A stretch of DNA of 64,000 nt, taken from the NCBI GenBank assembly GCA_029204225.1, contig CM055100.1, positions 23,492,606-23,556,605 on the forward strand, given 5' to 3'. Source of the DNA: Diphasiastrum complanatum. Its lineage: Eukaryota; Streptophyta; Lycopodiopsida; Lycopodiales; Lycopodiaceae. A program made the position numbers and the translations under genes. Within the stretch, counting starts at the first letter, position 1; each line of letters begins with the position of its first letter. Positions 1 to 32,629 of the stretch are shown in pieces. Under the pieces are notes generated by a model, which was not told the origin of the DNA, searched no databases, and saw only the letters and a program-made list of their open reading frames with translations.

Positions 1-623
1 TTTAACATGCCAGGAAGGACTTCATGCTGCAATATGAAATTTGGGTGATGACTGAAGGCCTAGGGTTGGCTGCGTATATTGTGGTTGTAGAGGGAGAGGT
101 AGATAATGGTAGTAAGTAGGTGTCTAAGCAGGTTGGTATGCAATAAATCAAGGCAAGGAAAGGAAGATAACCATGATGGAAAGCAAAGATTATAAGGATA
201 CACAGGAAGAGGGAGAAAAGGCAGAAGACGATGGGCTAGGCATTTCAGGAAAATTCTTTGATACTATGCTTTGAACCCACATCATAGAATGGCATCACAT
301 AAGAACAATAGACAATGAAATGTTGATCAGGTCTTTTGCAGTTGGCTGAGAAGGGAGAAGGATAAGGCAGAATCTTCAGCCATGAAGGCGTATGCTCAAG
401 TCCCAGCTACTGCACTGTTGAGGTTTGGAGCCTTGAGCTCCTTGCGATGGCTAACTTGGGATATGCAGTGTATGAATTATAGATAGTGACAGTAGTGCTA
501 CTATTGCAAACAAATATGCTGATCAAATAGTGATCTCCTACAACAAACACCATACAATCAACATGACACTATTGCGTAGGTCCTCCTACAAAGGAACACT
601 GCTAAGCATCTTACAATGGAACT
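1..623. other. no recognisable feature
   Basis: No coding region, RNA gene or clear repeat was recognised here. The gypsy reverse-transcriptase relic begins just to the right, so decayed retroelement sequence is plausible, but no motif supports it. Confidence 0.3.
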
Positions 624-839
624 TTATGATGACCTAGTATGGATGAATAAATTCTTGATCATTTGTTGGAAAACTGTTGGAGCATGAATCAAACCAAATG
701 AAGACCAAAACCTTGTAATGGGCCTATGGCCATACCTAGTGTTAAATCCAATCTTAGTAACATCCTCAGCCTGAATGTGAATCTTATGATAATTTGATAG
801 ATAGATCTTAGATAGCAATGTACAAATCAGATTGTCCAA
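624..839 (-). pseudogene. Ty3/gypsy reverse transcriptase fragment
   Basis: The minus strand encodes about 65 residues resembling the gypsy reverse-transcriptase palm: a YHKIHI segment, DVTKIGFNTRYGH, then FGLIHAPTVFQQM. The family pattern is YHQIRI, then a TRYGH segment, then FGLTNAP. No flanking gag, protease, RNase H or integrase is readable. The YHQI and FGLTNAP blocks are altered (Lys for Gln; Ile-His for Thr-Asn). I call this an isolated, decayed fragment. The assignment rests on spacing and motif order. Confidence 0.65.
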
Positions 840-2482
840 ACTTCCAGACTAGGCATTTACTACACTGGCAATTTTGGGATAAGTTTGTTATATTCATGTT
901 GCATTTTCCACATACTATGCCAGTTGTGATATGTCCAGTTGTGTCAAACATTTAAGCATTAGATGGTGTATGGAATGCTGAAGTTTGGCACGTTTCACAG
1001 GTTTGTGCAATTTGTGAACACCTGCCCAGATGCCCTTCTTCCAGTGTAAGCGCTCTAAAACACGAAATAGGCCCTGCATAACAAAAAATTCCTGCTTTCT
1101 CTGGTTTTGGTGTACTTTCTCAGCATGTCGCCTTTTTTCTTGTCAAGAATTCTCATGCTTCCAGATACCTGAGATACACTTTTCTCGTAATGTCTTACAG
1201 TACACATGGTCCAGTGAACCCAGCATGCGAAAGATGGTATGAAACACCAGTTGAACTGCAGACTTGCTTTTGTTGGAAAGCATAAAGCTATTAGGGAAGT
1301 GCATACAACTTTCCGCAAGATCAATTCTCTATTCTATTGCAGCAGTATAAATTCGGTTATATGCCCATGAAATTGGACAATCAGCTAAGTAGTAATGTAT
1401 CCAATATATACTTACTATAAGTGAGTACTAAGGCTTGAATGACTTCTCTTATATTCAGTCCTAACACTGTTGCAACAAAATCCATCTCTAAATAGTAGTC
1501 TTCCAGCTTTTATCTCATGTCAAGAAACTTTCAGCAGTCTATGCTGAGATAAATTTTGATCATTGCACTTTCCTCTTCACTAGTTACATAGTTGTTATTG
1601 TCATGTCTTTTAGTGTTTGAATTTTGATATAGATCAGGCATGCCAACTGCTTGCCTTAGATAAGGCGTCCCTTGTTGAGTTCTGTGATTAGGTAGTGAAG
1701 GATGTTCTTATGAAAATATAAACTTTGAGGCATTGTAGCCACTGGAACCATATCTGAGTTGAATTAATCAGAAATAGTTAATCTGGATGTAACTTGTGTA
1801 TGCAGTCTGCACCTGCCATGCCATATTTCTTCATATTTCAGCACTTACAGCAGCCATTGGTCATATGTCACCAAGCGTCATCACATGAACGGTTTAAATA
1901 GAAGTATACAGCATGCAACTTTCTATCAACATCCTCCATGGCATTGTGTATACTATTTGAATCTTGTAAAAGATGATCACTATAAATGTGTAAATACAAT
2001 CACACATTATGTACTCACCGACCAATGAGGACATTGCAATTTCAAGGCTTGTCCTTCAACTTTGATCAATTTCACAAACTTTTGTTGACTAGGGAAAGGC
2101 AGGCCAGTAAGCACAAGAGAGTTGGGCTTTGAGATTTCAAAGGGGAGAGAATTAGCTGGAAGTCCAAGTCCCAATCGAAGCTAATAGGAGAGGAAAGAAT
2201 CAACAAGGAGGTTACTAAGAGCTAGTTCTTAAAACGAAAGGATGTTGTACAAGAGTCAAATATATGGTTGAAAGCTTAGGAGTAGAAAGTGAAGGAGATT
2301 GTAGAGTAACAAGATTCATTGGGGTTTTTGCTTATTGCTATTTTTTTCCTTATGTATGTGCCCTTTGAGTAATCTTGCAGAGTTTTCTTCTTTTCAAGCT
2401 CTCCAAGAATCTTACTAGACAATGAGCCAAAAATAGAGCCTTCTCAAGAATTCCAAGATTATCAAAAAAAATTATCAACTAT
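840..2482. other. AT-rich stretch without recognisable gene
   Basis: Short open frames occur but none shows a family motif. A run of T and a few local repeats are present. I see no RNA gene, LTR pair or target duplication here. Confidence 0.3.
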
Positions 2483-2602
2483 AAGTGGGTAATTAATACA
2501 AAACTTAAAGCTGATGGTACAGTCAAAAAATGGAAAGCCAGAGTAGTTCCAAAAGGTTTCATCCAAATTTCACGAGTCGATTGTGAATAACAAAGTCTAC
2601 AA
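2483..2602 (+). pseudogene. Ty1/copia reverse transcriptase fragment
   Basis: In one plus frame the sequence reads KWVINTKLKADGTVKKW followed by KARVVPKGF. This is the start of the copia reverse-transcriptase domain, whose family pattern is KWV-KTK-ADGT-YKARLVAKG. A stop codon (TAA) follows at the position where most elements have the EETFSP segment. Nothing else of the element is readable around it, so it is a very old or truncated relic of about 40 codons. Confidence 0.75.
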
Positions 2603-3327
2603 CATTATCTAATACTTATACAACATAATTTCTGTTATGTAGTGGCCTTAGTTTGGCTTGCATAGTAAATGTAGTGATGTAAACTAAAACCTTAGCATGA
2701 ACTTGGTATCTTATTGCATTATTATAGTCATTGTATTTCTCATTGCTTAATTAAGTCCTTTCAATGTTTTACAACAATTCGGTTATTCAAAATGTGTAAC
2801 CCAGTGTGTAATAGGCCACATATCATAGCTTGAAAGGTCAATAACAAAGTGATTGACCTTACATATGGTAACAACTTATTATAGTTGATTTTAAACATCC
2901 ATTCATAAGGGCATGACTAAAACAATGTCGTCTTATTGCCCAATATATCATGAGGCAGAGTAAAGAAAATATATTAATTCTATGTAATATTATAAATGAT
3001 TTGATATAATCCCATTTAGCCCATATCAAAATGAGCATTTGGTTAAGTCATAATTTGATATAATACCTTTTGCCATTGTTATACAATTTTATGGCAAGAG
3101 GATTTGTCTAACTAGAAAAACCTAAATGGTAAGTAGCATAGTCTTCATTGACATTTGTGTTGTACTAGAATAATAGAGGTGTGTATACTCAACTCAACCA
3201 ATCCAAAATTTTCTTTGTTAAACTATACTCCTCAACTGATGAGAATTTTTCAGGCTCTTAGAGGTACAATCGCAAAGAGAGTGCACTTTGCTCACTAGCT
3301 GAGAGTGGAATGTCTTTCGTGTTTTCT

Positions 3328-3331
<4 letters not shown>
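2603..3331. other. AT-rich stretch without recognisable gene
   Basis: No coding motif, LTR or RNA gene was recognised between the copia relic and the CT microsatellite. Confidence 0.3.

Positions 3332-3387
<56 letters not shown>
3332..3387. repeat. (CT)n microsatellite
   Basis: An uninterrupted CT dinucleotide run of about 56 bp. The Leu/Ser-rich open frames across it are by-products of the repeat and not genes. Confidence 0.97.
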
Positions 3388-5456
<2,069 letters not shown>

Positions 5457-5493
5457 TAAGGTGCATGGGAGAGTGGTTGCGAACATCTTGGCC

Positions 5494-5795
5494 TAAATGA
5501 GGGGTTCTAAGGTCTAGTCCTCCGTCCTCCTAGGCTTTGGGTTTGTGTCCTTCTAGGTCCTCTCAAGTACCATCATAGGTGCTCAAAGGCCACAACTAGA
5601 GTTTGGAAGCATCGGGCTCCAAGTTTTAGGGCAACCTACTCGTTTAAATGAGGGGTTCTAAGGTCTAGTCCTCCGTCCTCCTAGGCTTTGGGTTTGTGTC
5701 CTTCTAGGTCCTCTCAAGTACCATCATAAGTGCTCAAAGGCCACAACTAGAGTTTCGAAGCATCGGGCTCCAAGTTTTAGGGCAACCTACTCGTT
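5494..5795. repeat. tandem duplication, 151-bp unit, two copies
   Basis: The block starting TAAATGAGGGGTTCTAAGG at 5494 recurs at 5645 with only about two substitutions seen by eye (a G/A near 5578 and 5729, a G/C near 5606 and 5757). The start of a third unit (TTTAAATGGGAG) follows at 5795. The near identity indicates a recent duplication, next to the compound microsatellite. No coding content was recognised. Confidence 0.93.
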
Positions 5796-7509
5796 TAAAT
5801 GGGAGTTATGAAGTCAGTGACCCAACATATGGTTCATAAAGTCTTGTCATTGACAATTTATGCTGCGTACATTTGGGGTCCCTCAAACAACTATTTTGGA
5901 CCCTTGAAGGTCGCGATTATTGTCCAAGGACCTCAAGCTATTGGGCTTTTACATTCAGCCCTGCTCATTCCTCTAGGGTGTTTTAGGGATCAAGATCTTG
6001 ACCCAAGAAGTGGGTCACCAACTCCCATATTTCAATATTGCACTCTTCAAATCATGGTGGCCTAGTTATATTCCTCACACTCCTACTATCATACATGATT
6101 TGTGCCCCCCTTGTCTTGGATTTAGGGTTTAGGGTTTCAAAGAGAACTTGACTTGGAGCAAATCAAAGTCACACTCTCTTTCACTACGTCAAGGTTTCCC
6201 ATATCATTAATTCCAATTAATTACTTTGCATATCCATTTATGAAGTGTATTGATTATGCTCTTGATTTTCAACAAGCTTAGCAGCTGTTGTTACATTCAT
6301 GCTTGTTGATAATTTCTTTGAACAATATAGACTATCACAAATTCTACAACTTTTCTCAACTCATCTGAATTGAAACACAATCTATGAACTGATATCTATA
6401 GTGTATTTTTCATGAGCCAACTCTACAACCTCCCATCATGTGTAATCTCTATACATACAAGTCCCATGACGTGTTTCAATGGAATTCTTGTGGGTTGTGA
6501 TCCACATGATTAACATTCAGGGTTTATAGCCCAAATTATGTGTTTCATCTATTGTAAGTATGAACCTATCCCTTTGTTTCAAGGGAATTGATTGTTAGAT
6601 TGTAGTGACATCCATCCTATGAACAATGTAATAGCATCAGATTAACATCACAAAACGAACAAGCATAGATTTAAAATAGTATATCTCAAACAATATGAAA
6701 GGTGGCCTCAACGATCAATCTGTCTTTTCCACCATCACCCTTGATATGATTAACATCCACATCCTCTACTATGATAAGCATCCTCGTAGAAAGCGCTTAT
6801 TGAATATATGGACTAAGAGAATGGTAATTCCTTAGGACTAGCAGATAACAAAAACAACCATATGTTTTTGTGTAATCTCTCAAAAAGGTTAGGAGTTTGA
6901 ATTCCCAAAAGTAACAGCTTTAAACAAGACCTTTATGATAAAAGCAACAAAAACCAACGTCATGAACTCTCATGGTACCTTTGCTTTCCCACGCGATCTT
7001 TGAACCTCTCTCTTTTTCATATCTCACTCAACCGCATCCACCTTTACAACAACCACCACCTCTCCACATGATAACTCTCCTCAGCCTTTATCTCGTCTTC
7101 TCCTTATCAGTCTTCTTTTGTATACATGGTGCAACTATGAGGTCACAACGACTTTTGTTCTGGGAAGGCACTATCGAAGTCCAATTATTGGCATTTGTGT
7201 AATGAAATTATAACTCATAAATCTTGATTATAGTTTAATGCTTTTAAATGGATACTAGCAAAGGCTGGTAAATGTCTAGTATGCCATCGGTTATTTCAAA
7301 TGTCGCTTATCTAAAGGACAATAAGAGGCAGATGTCTTGTGAACAATCTTAAAGACACATTAATTCAGCAATAGTATCATTGATGAAACGATTTAAGATA
7401 TGCTTGATTTTTTTTTTCTAATTTAAAATCTCTTTAACTTTAATTTTTAAATTTTAAATTTTCTATTTATTTTACACTTTTTAAGTTCAATTTATATTGG
7501 TATTTTTAT
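5796..7509. other. AT-rich stretch without recognisable gene
   Basis: No protein family, RNA gene or LTR was recognised. Open frames shorter than 90 codons lack any motif. Confidence 0.3.
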
Positions 7510-7740
7510 TTTATTTGTTTGTCAACAACTTTGTAACAAAATTGTCAACAAAGCCATGTTTTGAGCATAGCTTTGTTGAACAAAACATGGCTTTGTCGAC
7601 AACTTTTGTTGCTTTTGTCAACAATTTTGTCACAAAAGTTGGATAAAGCCATTTTGTTAAACAAAGCATGGTTTTGTCACCAACTTTGTTGTTTTTGACA
7701 ATAAAGTTGTCAACAAAGCCATGGTCATTCCTTTGCTTGA
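7510..7740. repeat. foldback (inverted-repeat) sequence
   Basis: The segment TTGTCAACAAAGCCATGTTT near 7545 is followed about 30 bp later by a near-perfect reverse complement, AACATGGCTTTGTCGACAA. Further degenerate copies of the same arms (AAAGCCAT, GGTTTTGTCACCAAC, GTTGTCAACAAAGCCATGG) run to about 7730. A transcript could fold into a long hairpin. It may be a decayed foldback transposon. No target duplication was identified. Confidence 0.7.
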
Positions 7741-7754
7741 CATAGGAATGAGCA

Positions 7755-7870
7755 TGGAGCCCTACTTAGCATAGCTTGCTTAGTTGTTTTGCTATGCTAA
7801 GCGTAGCAAAACATCTCACCTCTTAACTATGCATGTCTTTGCTATGCTCAACATAGCAAAGCACCTCTAT
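7755..7870. repeat. second foldback cluster (TTGCTATGCT arms)
   Basis: Alternating direct and inverted copies of TTGCTATGCT and its complement AGCATAGCAA occur across this block, for example around 7790, 7845 and 7855. They can pair with one another. It abuts the larger foldback block on its left and may belong to the same element. Confidence 0.55.
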
Positions 7871-8033
7871 ATTTTTTTTATAGAAAAATTACACATTAAA
7901 AACTAAAATAAAATGAAAATGTCTAAAATTCAAAAAAAAAAAATAGTAATTCAAAGATAGTGTAAGAACAAGATTTACAAAAAATATCATGTCTTGTTAT
8001 CATAATGTGGATCTTGACTTTGGCATTTTTCAC

Positions 8034-8346
8034 CTCATAGCTTAGAAGTGCCTCACTGAGCGATCTTTCATAATCAATATTCACATACAACAGTACAATT
8101 TTTTAAATTCCGATATCTTTTTAGCATCTCTCAAACCAAAAAACAAAAAACAAACATCTAAAGTTGGAACACATTTTCTAGAATTTTCTCAAGTTGGCAC
8201 ACATCTCGTAGCTTTTAAGTGCCTCATAGAGCGATCATTTATGATCAATATTCACATAGAACAATACGAATTTTAAAAAATCAATAGCATCTTAAACCAA
8301 AAAAAACATACACCTTGGCACATATTTTCTAAAATTTTCTCGAGCC
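8034..8346. repeat. imperfect tandem duplication, about 171-bp unit
   Basis: A block with CTCATAGCTTAGAAGTGCCTC, a GAGCGATC segment and ATCAATATTCACATA recurs at about 8205 as CTCGTAGCTTTTAAGTGCCTC with the same order of landmarks and a shared TTTTCTARAATTTTCTC end. The copies have many substitutions and small indels, so the duplication is older than the 151-bp one at 5494. Confidence 0.8.
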
Positions 8347-8496
8347 AAATGGAGCATGATATTCATCTTAAATAAATTGAATATGTATATTTTCACTTTT
8401 TTTCAACAAATGAAATGATCTTACGACTTTTAAACTGTTCAAATCACTTAAAATCATAATTGTTCTCAATTTAACGTTTCAAATTTTGAAAACTCA

Positions 8497-8568
8497 AATC
8501 AATAATTTGTTCACATTTGTTAAATAGAAACGAATCAATAATTTGTTTACATTTGTTAAATAGAAACA
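8497..8568. repeat. tandem duplication, 36-bp unit
   Basis: AATCAATAATTTGTTCACA followed by TTTGTTAAATAGAAACG is repeated at once with one C/T difference. It lies in an AT-rich stretch without genes. Confidence 0.9.
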
Positions 8569-9104
8569 TATTTAAAAATGAAAAAGAAATTGATAGCTTA
8601 TGCATCTTCCATATTTGGTAAATCTCAACAAAATAAAATTTTCTAAATTTGTTAGAATATTTGTAAACATAACATTAAAAAATTTGGCATTAAAAAAATC
8701 AATATCTTGTTATAAAAATGGGTGTCTAGTTCTCCTCTTTTTTTTGTCAACATGTTATGTGCAAACCAATGATATCAGTGGCCTCTTGTGAAATAGTTAA
8801 AGACCAATCCCATTTTAGCCCTTGGAGGTTGGAATATCTCCTATTTGGCCAATGTCTCTAATAGGAGACCAATCCCTCCATGCCATACAAAACGTCTCCT
8901 TCGTCTCTAATAGGCCCCCCTTGTCATTTCTATTATATTGTCTTGATCGTTATCCATTGTTTGTTGGCTTTTTGTCTTCTTTGTTGCCATTGCATTTTAA
9001 CCTTTTAGTTCTTCAAGGTCTTTGCTCAATTTTGGTCGATGTTTGCTTGACACAGTCTCGTCTTCCTGACTCATGGCCTAAAGCATGAAGATGTCCCTTG
9101 TTGA
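8569..9104. other. stretch without recognisable gene
   Basis: A plus-strand open frame of 88 codons (8822-9088) is hydrophobic in parts but shows no family motif. Nothing else is supported. Confidence 0.25.
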
Positions 9105-9225
9105 GATCCCTTAGCATCATGCATGTATATTCATGATAGAAAAGAGTACATGGCAAAATGCAAGGGATCCCTTAGCATCATGTATGTATATTCATGGTAG
9201 ACGAGTACATGGTAAAATGCTGGCA
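9105..9225. repeat. tandem duplication, 61-bp unit
   Basis: GATCCCTTAGCATCATGCAT and the following bases to about 9165 recur from 9166 with a few substitutions. It lies downstream of the RPN11 stop codon, beyond the best candidate polyadenylation signal. Confidence 0.85.
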
Positions 9226-9344
9226 ATGCCAGTAGTTTTGGAATAACATACAAGATTACAATTTACTTCAATGGCCAATTCTGAGGCCTACCACTGATAG
9301 TCCATTTGGGCAGACTGTGCTGCTAGTGCAGCATGCTGTGTACT

Positions 9345-9350
9345 TTTATT
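9345..9350 (-). terminator. candidate RPN11 polyadenylation signal
   Basis: The minus strand reads AATAAA here, about 0.7 kb past the RPN11 stop codon. It is the only exact AATAAA I noticed between the stop codon and the 61-bp repeat. Plant polyadenylation signals are loose, so the true cleavage site could be closer to the stop codon. Confidence 0.3.
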
Positions 9351-10055
9351 GGAGAAAACGCAAACATGACATAGCAACCAAAGCAAAAGAACCAAGACAG
9401 ACGGAAAAAAACAAAAGGAAGTACAGGCCATGCAAAAATTATTCAGAAAACGTAGATAAGAGTAAGCACAGGAGCAAGTAAACCAAGAGAGTGAAACAAA
9501 AAGAAGAAAGATCAAGGCAACGCCCGACAACAAAGAAAATGGTAAATTATTAACTAGACACAGTTAATACATACATAAGACTAACCAAACCACGAAACCA
9601 AGATAAAAGCCCAGCAGTTTCGACCGAATCCTTCAACTTCCTCACAGGCACATTACTTCCAGAGCTAAAATTTGGGTCTGCCGGAAGCCAAAAAACTGAA
9701 GCCAAACTCATCTGGATACAATTGAAGGACTAGTAACTGCACCTAAGAACTAAAATGTGACCAAATTCCCTCCAATAAGAATAAAATGCATGAGAGCGAG
9801 AGCTTAGTCCACATACAATAACTCCAATCAAGTTATCCAAGCCAAATAAAGAAATGACTTGCTTTATAGATGAACACCCATGGCATCAACCCTGCAAGAA
9901 AGTCACTTGCATGTAGACTGATTGACATGGCATTTGTTCGGACATACGGTCCAGATTATCTTGATCCAAAGAAGAGCAAAAAGGTATATCTTGTGCTGCT
10001 AGCAAACCATCACTGTATGCCAGCAGAAAACAAAATTAATACCCATAAATAATCA

Positions 10056-29183
<19,128 letters not shown>

Positions 29184-29799
29184 TATCTGCTGCCGTTGCA
29201 CAAATACACACACAAAAGCAGCAACAATTGAAGCGGAACTATGAGGAAGCCTGCTCCAAGATCATGGATCGCGCAAGCTGAGAGAAGGAAAACACAAGAA
29301 AGAAGAAATAATAAGAGCGGAGAGAAAGGCAAGGAAAGAACGAATTAGGGGCCGCCCTCTATCTTAGAGGCATTGTCCCCTTTGGCCTCACGTTCATCAT
29401 ATGTAGTCACTTCCAATAGCACATCCGTTTAGTTGGCTTCACTCACCTTTTGGTATGTATGCAGGCTATCTATGTTGCGGAACCAATAAGTTTTTGACAA
29501 CTCTTCATCACCACCTTTAGCTGCTATGTGCTTTCAATTTGCGATGCACCTGCTTTAGCTACTTGCTGTACATTTTTCCTTTTCGTTACTTATTGGACTG
29601 CTTCCTTGCGTGGTGTGTTAATAGTCCTTCCAGGTCTTGTATAGTTTTCCCCTTTCGAGGAAGTTCTTCTTTTGCTCTGTTTGTTTTGGACACTTCTATA
29701 TACACGTTGTTGATATCTAATAGTCGCCATGCGATGTGAGTCGCCTAATAAAACAGAAGCCACTAAGAGCTGAGGAAGGGCCACCCAAATATTGAGCAA

Positions 29800-31090
29800 G
29801 AGCGCAAAGTCCCCCCAAAGGTGCTTGTTGTAGTGAAAGAACAGGTTCTAAACAGTCTCTTCAAACCAGGCAAAGGTGATCAGAGAGAAACAGCACTTGG
29901 CACAAAGGGGGAGGGACTAGATGGTAGCAAATCTAGATCGCCAAGCAAAAGGAGAGTTAGACCGGGCCCAAATGGAGTTGTAGAAAGCCGGAAGGAGATA
30001 GGGGTTTTTTGGGCAACAGAGTAGCTGAAGAGGTAAGGCTGAAGAGCAGGCTCCTAGCCTTCAAGTGGAGAGGATTGGTCGAAGGCAATGTGAAGGCCAA
30101 GGCCCACGAAGGAGGCAAGGTCAAGAAGGATGCGCTCATTCACGGTTAAGTTGAGGGAGGAGTTGACAAGAAGGGATGTGAATGAGTTGGTGAACGGTAG
30201 AGAGGCCCTTGTCTACGAGTGCCAAACAAAGTCTGGGATGCGAACGGAACCAAGGGGGGGAACTAGGGGGGGAAATAGAGGAGGTCCATATGGGTTCATC
30301 AGCTTGTAGGGGGCATGAGGCGCCCGGTGAAAGAGGGAATAGAGGCCCAACAAGGCAACAATCATGTTCTTAAGGATGAAGGGGCCCTTTAGACGGAAAG
30401 AGCTACCAAAGCTAAGGAGTTTGGCAAAAAGAGGAGGAGGCTAGAGCAGAGGAGGGCTTGCAATAGATGGGGACAAATAATGGAGAAGGAGAAGGTGCCA
30501 GTGTTGGGAAGGGTCCAGAAGGGAAGACAAACGGCGGGCAACCAAAGATTGGTTCTTGAAAAGGGAGTCTGGAAATCCGAGACCCCCTTTGACCACAGGG
30601 GCAGTGCAAAAGGACCAAGGCAAAAGAGATTGTTTTCCTGCCCAAAGAAAGCAGTGGAGCAACTTGGCAATGGTGGCAAGAAGAGCGCGAGCGAGGACAA
30701 ACACAGAAGAGAAGAAAGCTGGATAAGTGGAAAGAATATGTCGAACAACTAGAGATTGCTTTCCTGCCCAAAGAAAGCAGTGGAGCAACTTGGCAATGGT
30801 GGCAAGAAGAGCGCGAGCGCGGACAAGCACAGAAGAGAAGAAAACTGGATAAGTGGAAAGAATATGCCAAACAACTAGAACTCTAGCGATGAAAGACATG
30901 TATTGAGAGTCCCATAGAGCCAACCTAGAAATAAATGATTCCATAAACCAGTTAGAGCAGTGTGGGCGGAGGAGAGTTGAAGCAAAGGGAGTACCAAGGA
31001 AACGAGTGACAGTGCCACACAACTCCAATGCCCAAAGAACCCACCTAGGCCAGAACCTGGTTGGCGACAACATGGAGTTCAAACTTGTCG
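29800..31090 (-). mobile_element. L1-like LINE fragment, RT C-terminal region, 5'-truncated
   Basis: The minus strand reads TRFLGTPFA, then WFMESFISRLALWDSQYMSF and ARVLVV, then HILSTYPAFFSSVF and LLHCFLWAGKQSLLPWS and GGLGFPD. This is the thumb/C-terminal region of plant L1 reverse transcriptases (YLG-P, KLSLAGR-like and KGGLG motifs). The catalytic palm is missing. A 126-bp tandem duplication within the reading repeats the HILSTYP to WAGKQSL block. Downstream reading to about 29860 is broken. It lies about 0.6 kb upstream of the RPN11 start codon. Confidence 0.78.
30627..30878. repeat. 126-bp in-frame tandem duplication inside the LINE
   Basis: Two copies begin AGATTG at 30627 and 30753 and share nearly all bases, with a handful of substitutions (for example GAGCGAGGAC against GAGCGCGGAC). 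The unit is 42 codons, so the reading stays open across both copies. Confidence 0.93.
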
Positions 31091-31104
31091 CAATTAAAAA
31101 GTGA

Positions 31105-31311
31105 TGGTGAAGATCTTCGATCTCGAGTACATCAAATGCTCTGATACCACTAATAATTGAAGGATGGGATCATTGGCGTCGCTAGCTCTGTTGCCACCAA
31201 TGATGAATCTTTCAACTTCGGATCTCTGGACAACTCTGATGCAGTTGTTGTGGATCCGGGAAGTCGAGGACGTCGGAGACTTCGCTCACTTCGAAGTCGG
31301 AGCTGGTCGAG
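31105..31311 (-). repeat. 3' LTR of copia element, left part (split by 8.2-kb insertion)
   Basis: Collinear with 41732-41940 of the 5' LTR, including GGTGAAGATCTTYGATCTCG and GTTGTGGATYCGGGAAGTCG. The rest of this LTR continues at 39541 past the inserted element. Confidence 0.88.
31307..31311. repeat. target site duplication TCGAG (left)
   Basis: TCGAG immediately precedes the TGTTGGGGG end and recurs at 39541-39545. The uninterrupted sequence in the other LTR (about 41930-41945, GGTCTCTCGATTC) supports a single insertion site. Confidence 0.9.
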
Positions 31312-32278
31312 TGTTGGGGGTATTCCCAACAAAGTGTAAATAATTAAAATATCCAATAAAATGTGTTACGAGGGCATGGCATCCTGCGTGTATAAGCCCA
31401 TGGCCCAATGAGCACGCAAATAAAGTTGTAAATAAAATAAACATGACTTGGGCCTTGGAATTAAAATAAAACTAGAGGTCCAATGTCATTTTTAAACTTA
31501 GAGATCACTTTTTAGAGTTGGGTCCAAATTGGGACTCACATGAACGTTGTGATTTCTAATTTACTTTTTGTGGACCCTTGGATCAAGTTGGGTCCAAGAT
31601 GAATGGATAGGATCATTGTGAATATTAGCCATCTTTGTGATGATGAACCATCTTGATCCAAAATTGCTTGTGATAGCATGGGAGATGCAATCAACACTCT
31701 CTAGATCTTGATTTGCATGAAAATTTTGAAACTATGGATGAAGAATGCATCAAACACTTAGGTAGGCTATGATACGCCAATAGGATTGAGGGGCAAGGGC
31801 CTTCCCCATTTTATAAAAAGGCACCATTTGTACACTATTTTTCATGCTTAATGAGAAGGAGGAAACTCTACCATTTTTGGAAGAGAAGCATCCTCATTTG
31901 CTATTCACTACTTGCTAATGCTCTTGATTGTGTTTTCCATTGCTTTCTATTTTCATGTTTATTGTTTGCCATAATAAATGTTTTTCCATTAGCAAGCATA
32001 AGGAGCATTTGAGCTAACCTCCACCCTCACTCTCTATCTCTCTCTCTTTCTCTCTTCTCTTCTCAACCTTTTCTTTTCTATCCCTTTCCTTCACCCAAAT
32101 CATGATGGATGTTAGTGTCGAGGAGTAGAGTTAAAGGATAGTAGTGTTAGTGGTGAGTAGAGTTAAGGGAGAAAGTAGGAAACTAACTAAAAGTAGCATC
32201 TATGCATAGTTAGGTACCTATCCAGTGCCCTTGTTGATAGGCGGGAGGGCTATACTACGCAAGATCTTCGACCCAACA
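31312..32278 (+). repeat. left LTR (967 bp) of inverted-LTR element
   Basis: It begins TGTTGGGGGTATTCCC and ends GACCCAACA. TATAAAA lies at 31812-31818. A block of about 150 bp (near 31640-31780) is absent from the right copy; the join in the right copy is GAATATTAACCAATAGG. Confidence 0.9.
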
Positions 32279-32279
32279 G

Positions 32280-32297
32280 TGGCGCCGTTGCCGGGGA
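32280..32297 (+). other. primer-binding site, left
   Basis: TGGCGCCGTTGCCGGGGA, a PBS common in plant gypsy elements, one base after the left LTR. Confidence 0.9.
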
Positions 32298-32629
32298 TAG
32301 GTTTCCACTAACTAGTTTAGTTGCATTTTAGCTATTTTCTTGTTTTTTAGAGTAGTTTAGGTAGATTTTTGGGAGTTTAGAGTTAGTTTTCTGTATTTTT
32401 TTGTGTTTGGACTGTTCACAACTAGCGGAGGAGGTGTGAGAGGGTAGAGGAGGCCCTTAATAGTCTCTAAGAGCTTGAAACCCAAACCAACCAGCCAAAA
32501 AACCCAAAAACACACCAATCTGCATTTTGGAGAGAAAAAGAGCTTAAAATCTCATCAGATTTTTATATCTCCAAAATCAGTGAGAAGTAATCATTGCATG
32601 ACTGACAGCAGCTCCAGGGTACTGTCCCA

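Noticed and set aside
9870-10052. 60-codon plus-strand open frame just past the RPN11 stop codon
   Set aside because: It lies antisense to the likely RPN11 3' untranslated region, has no family motif, and is of a length expected by chance.
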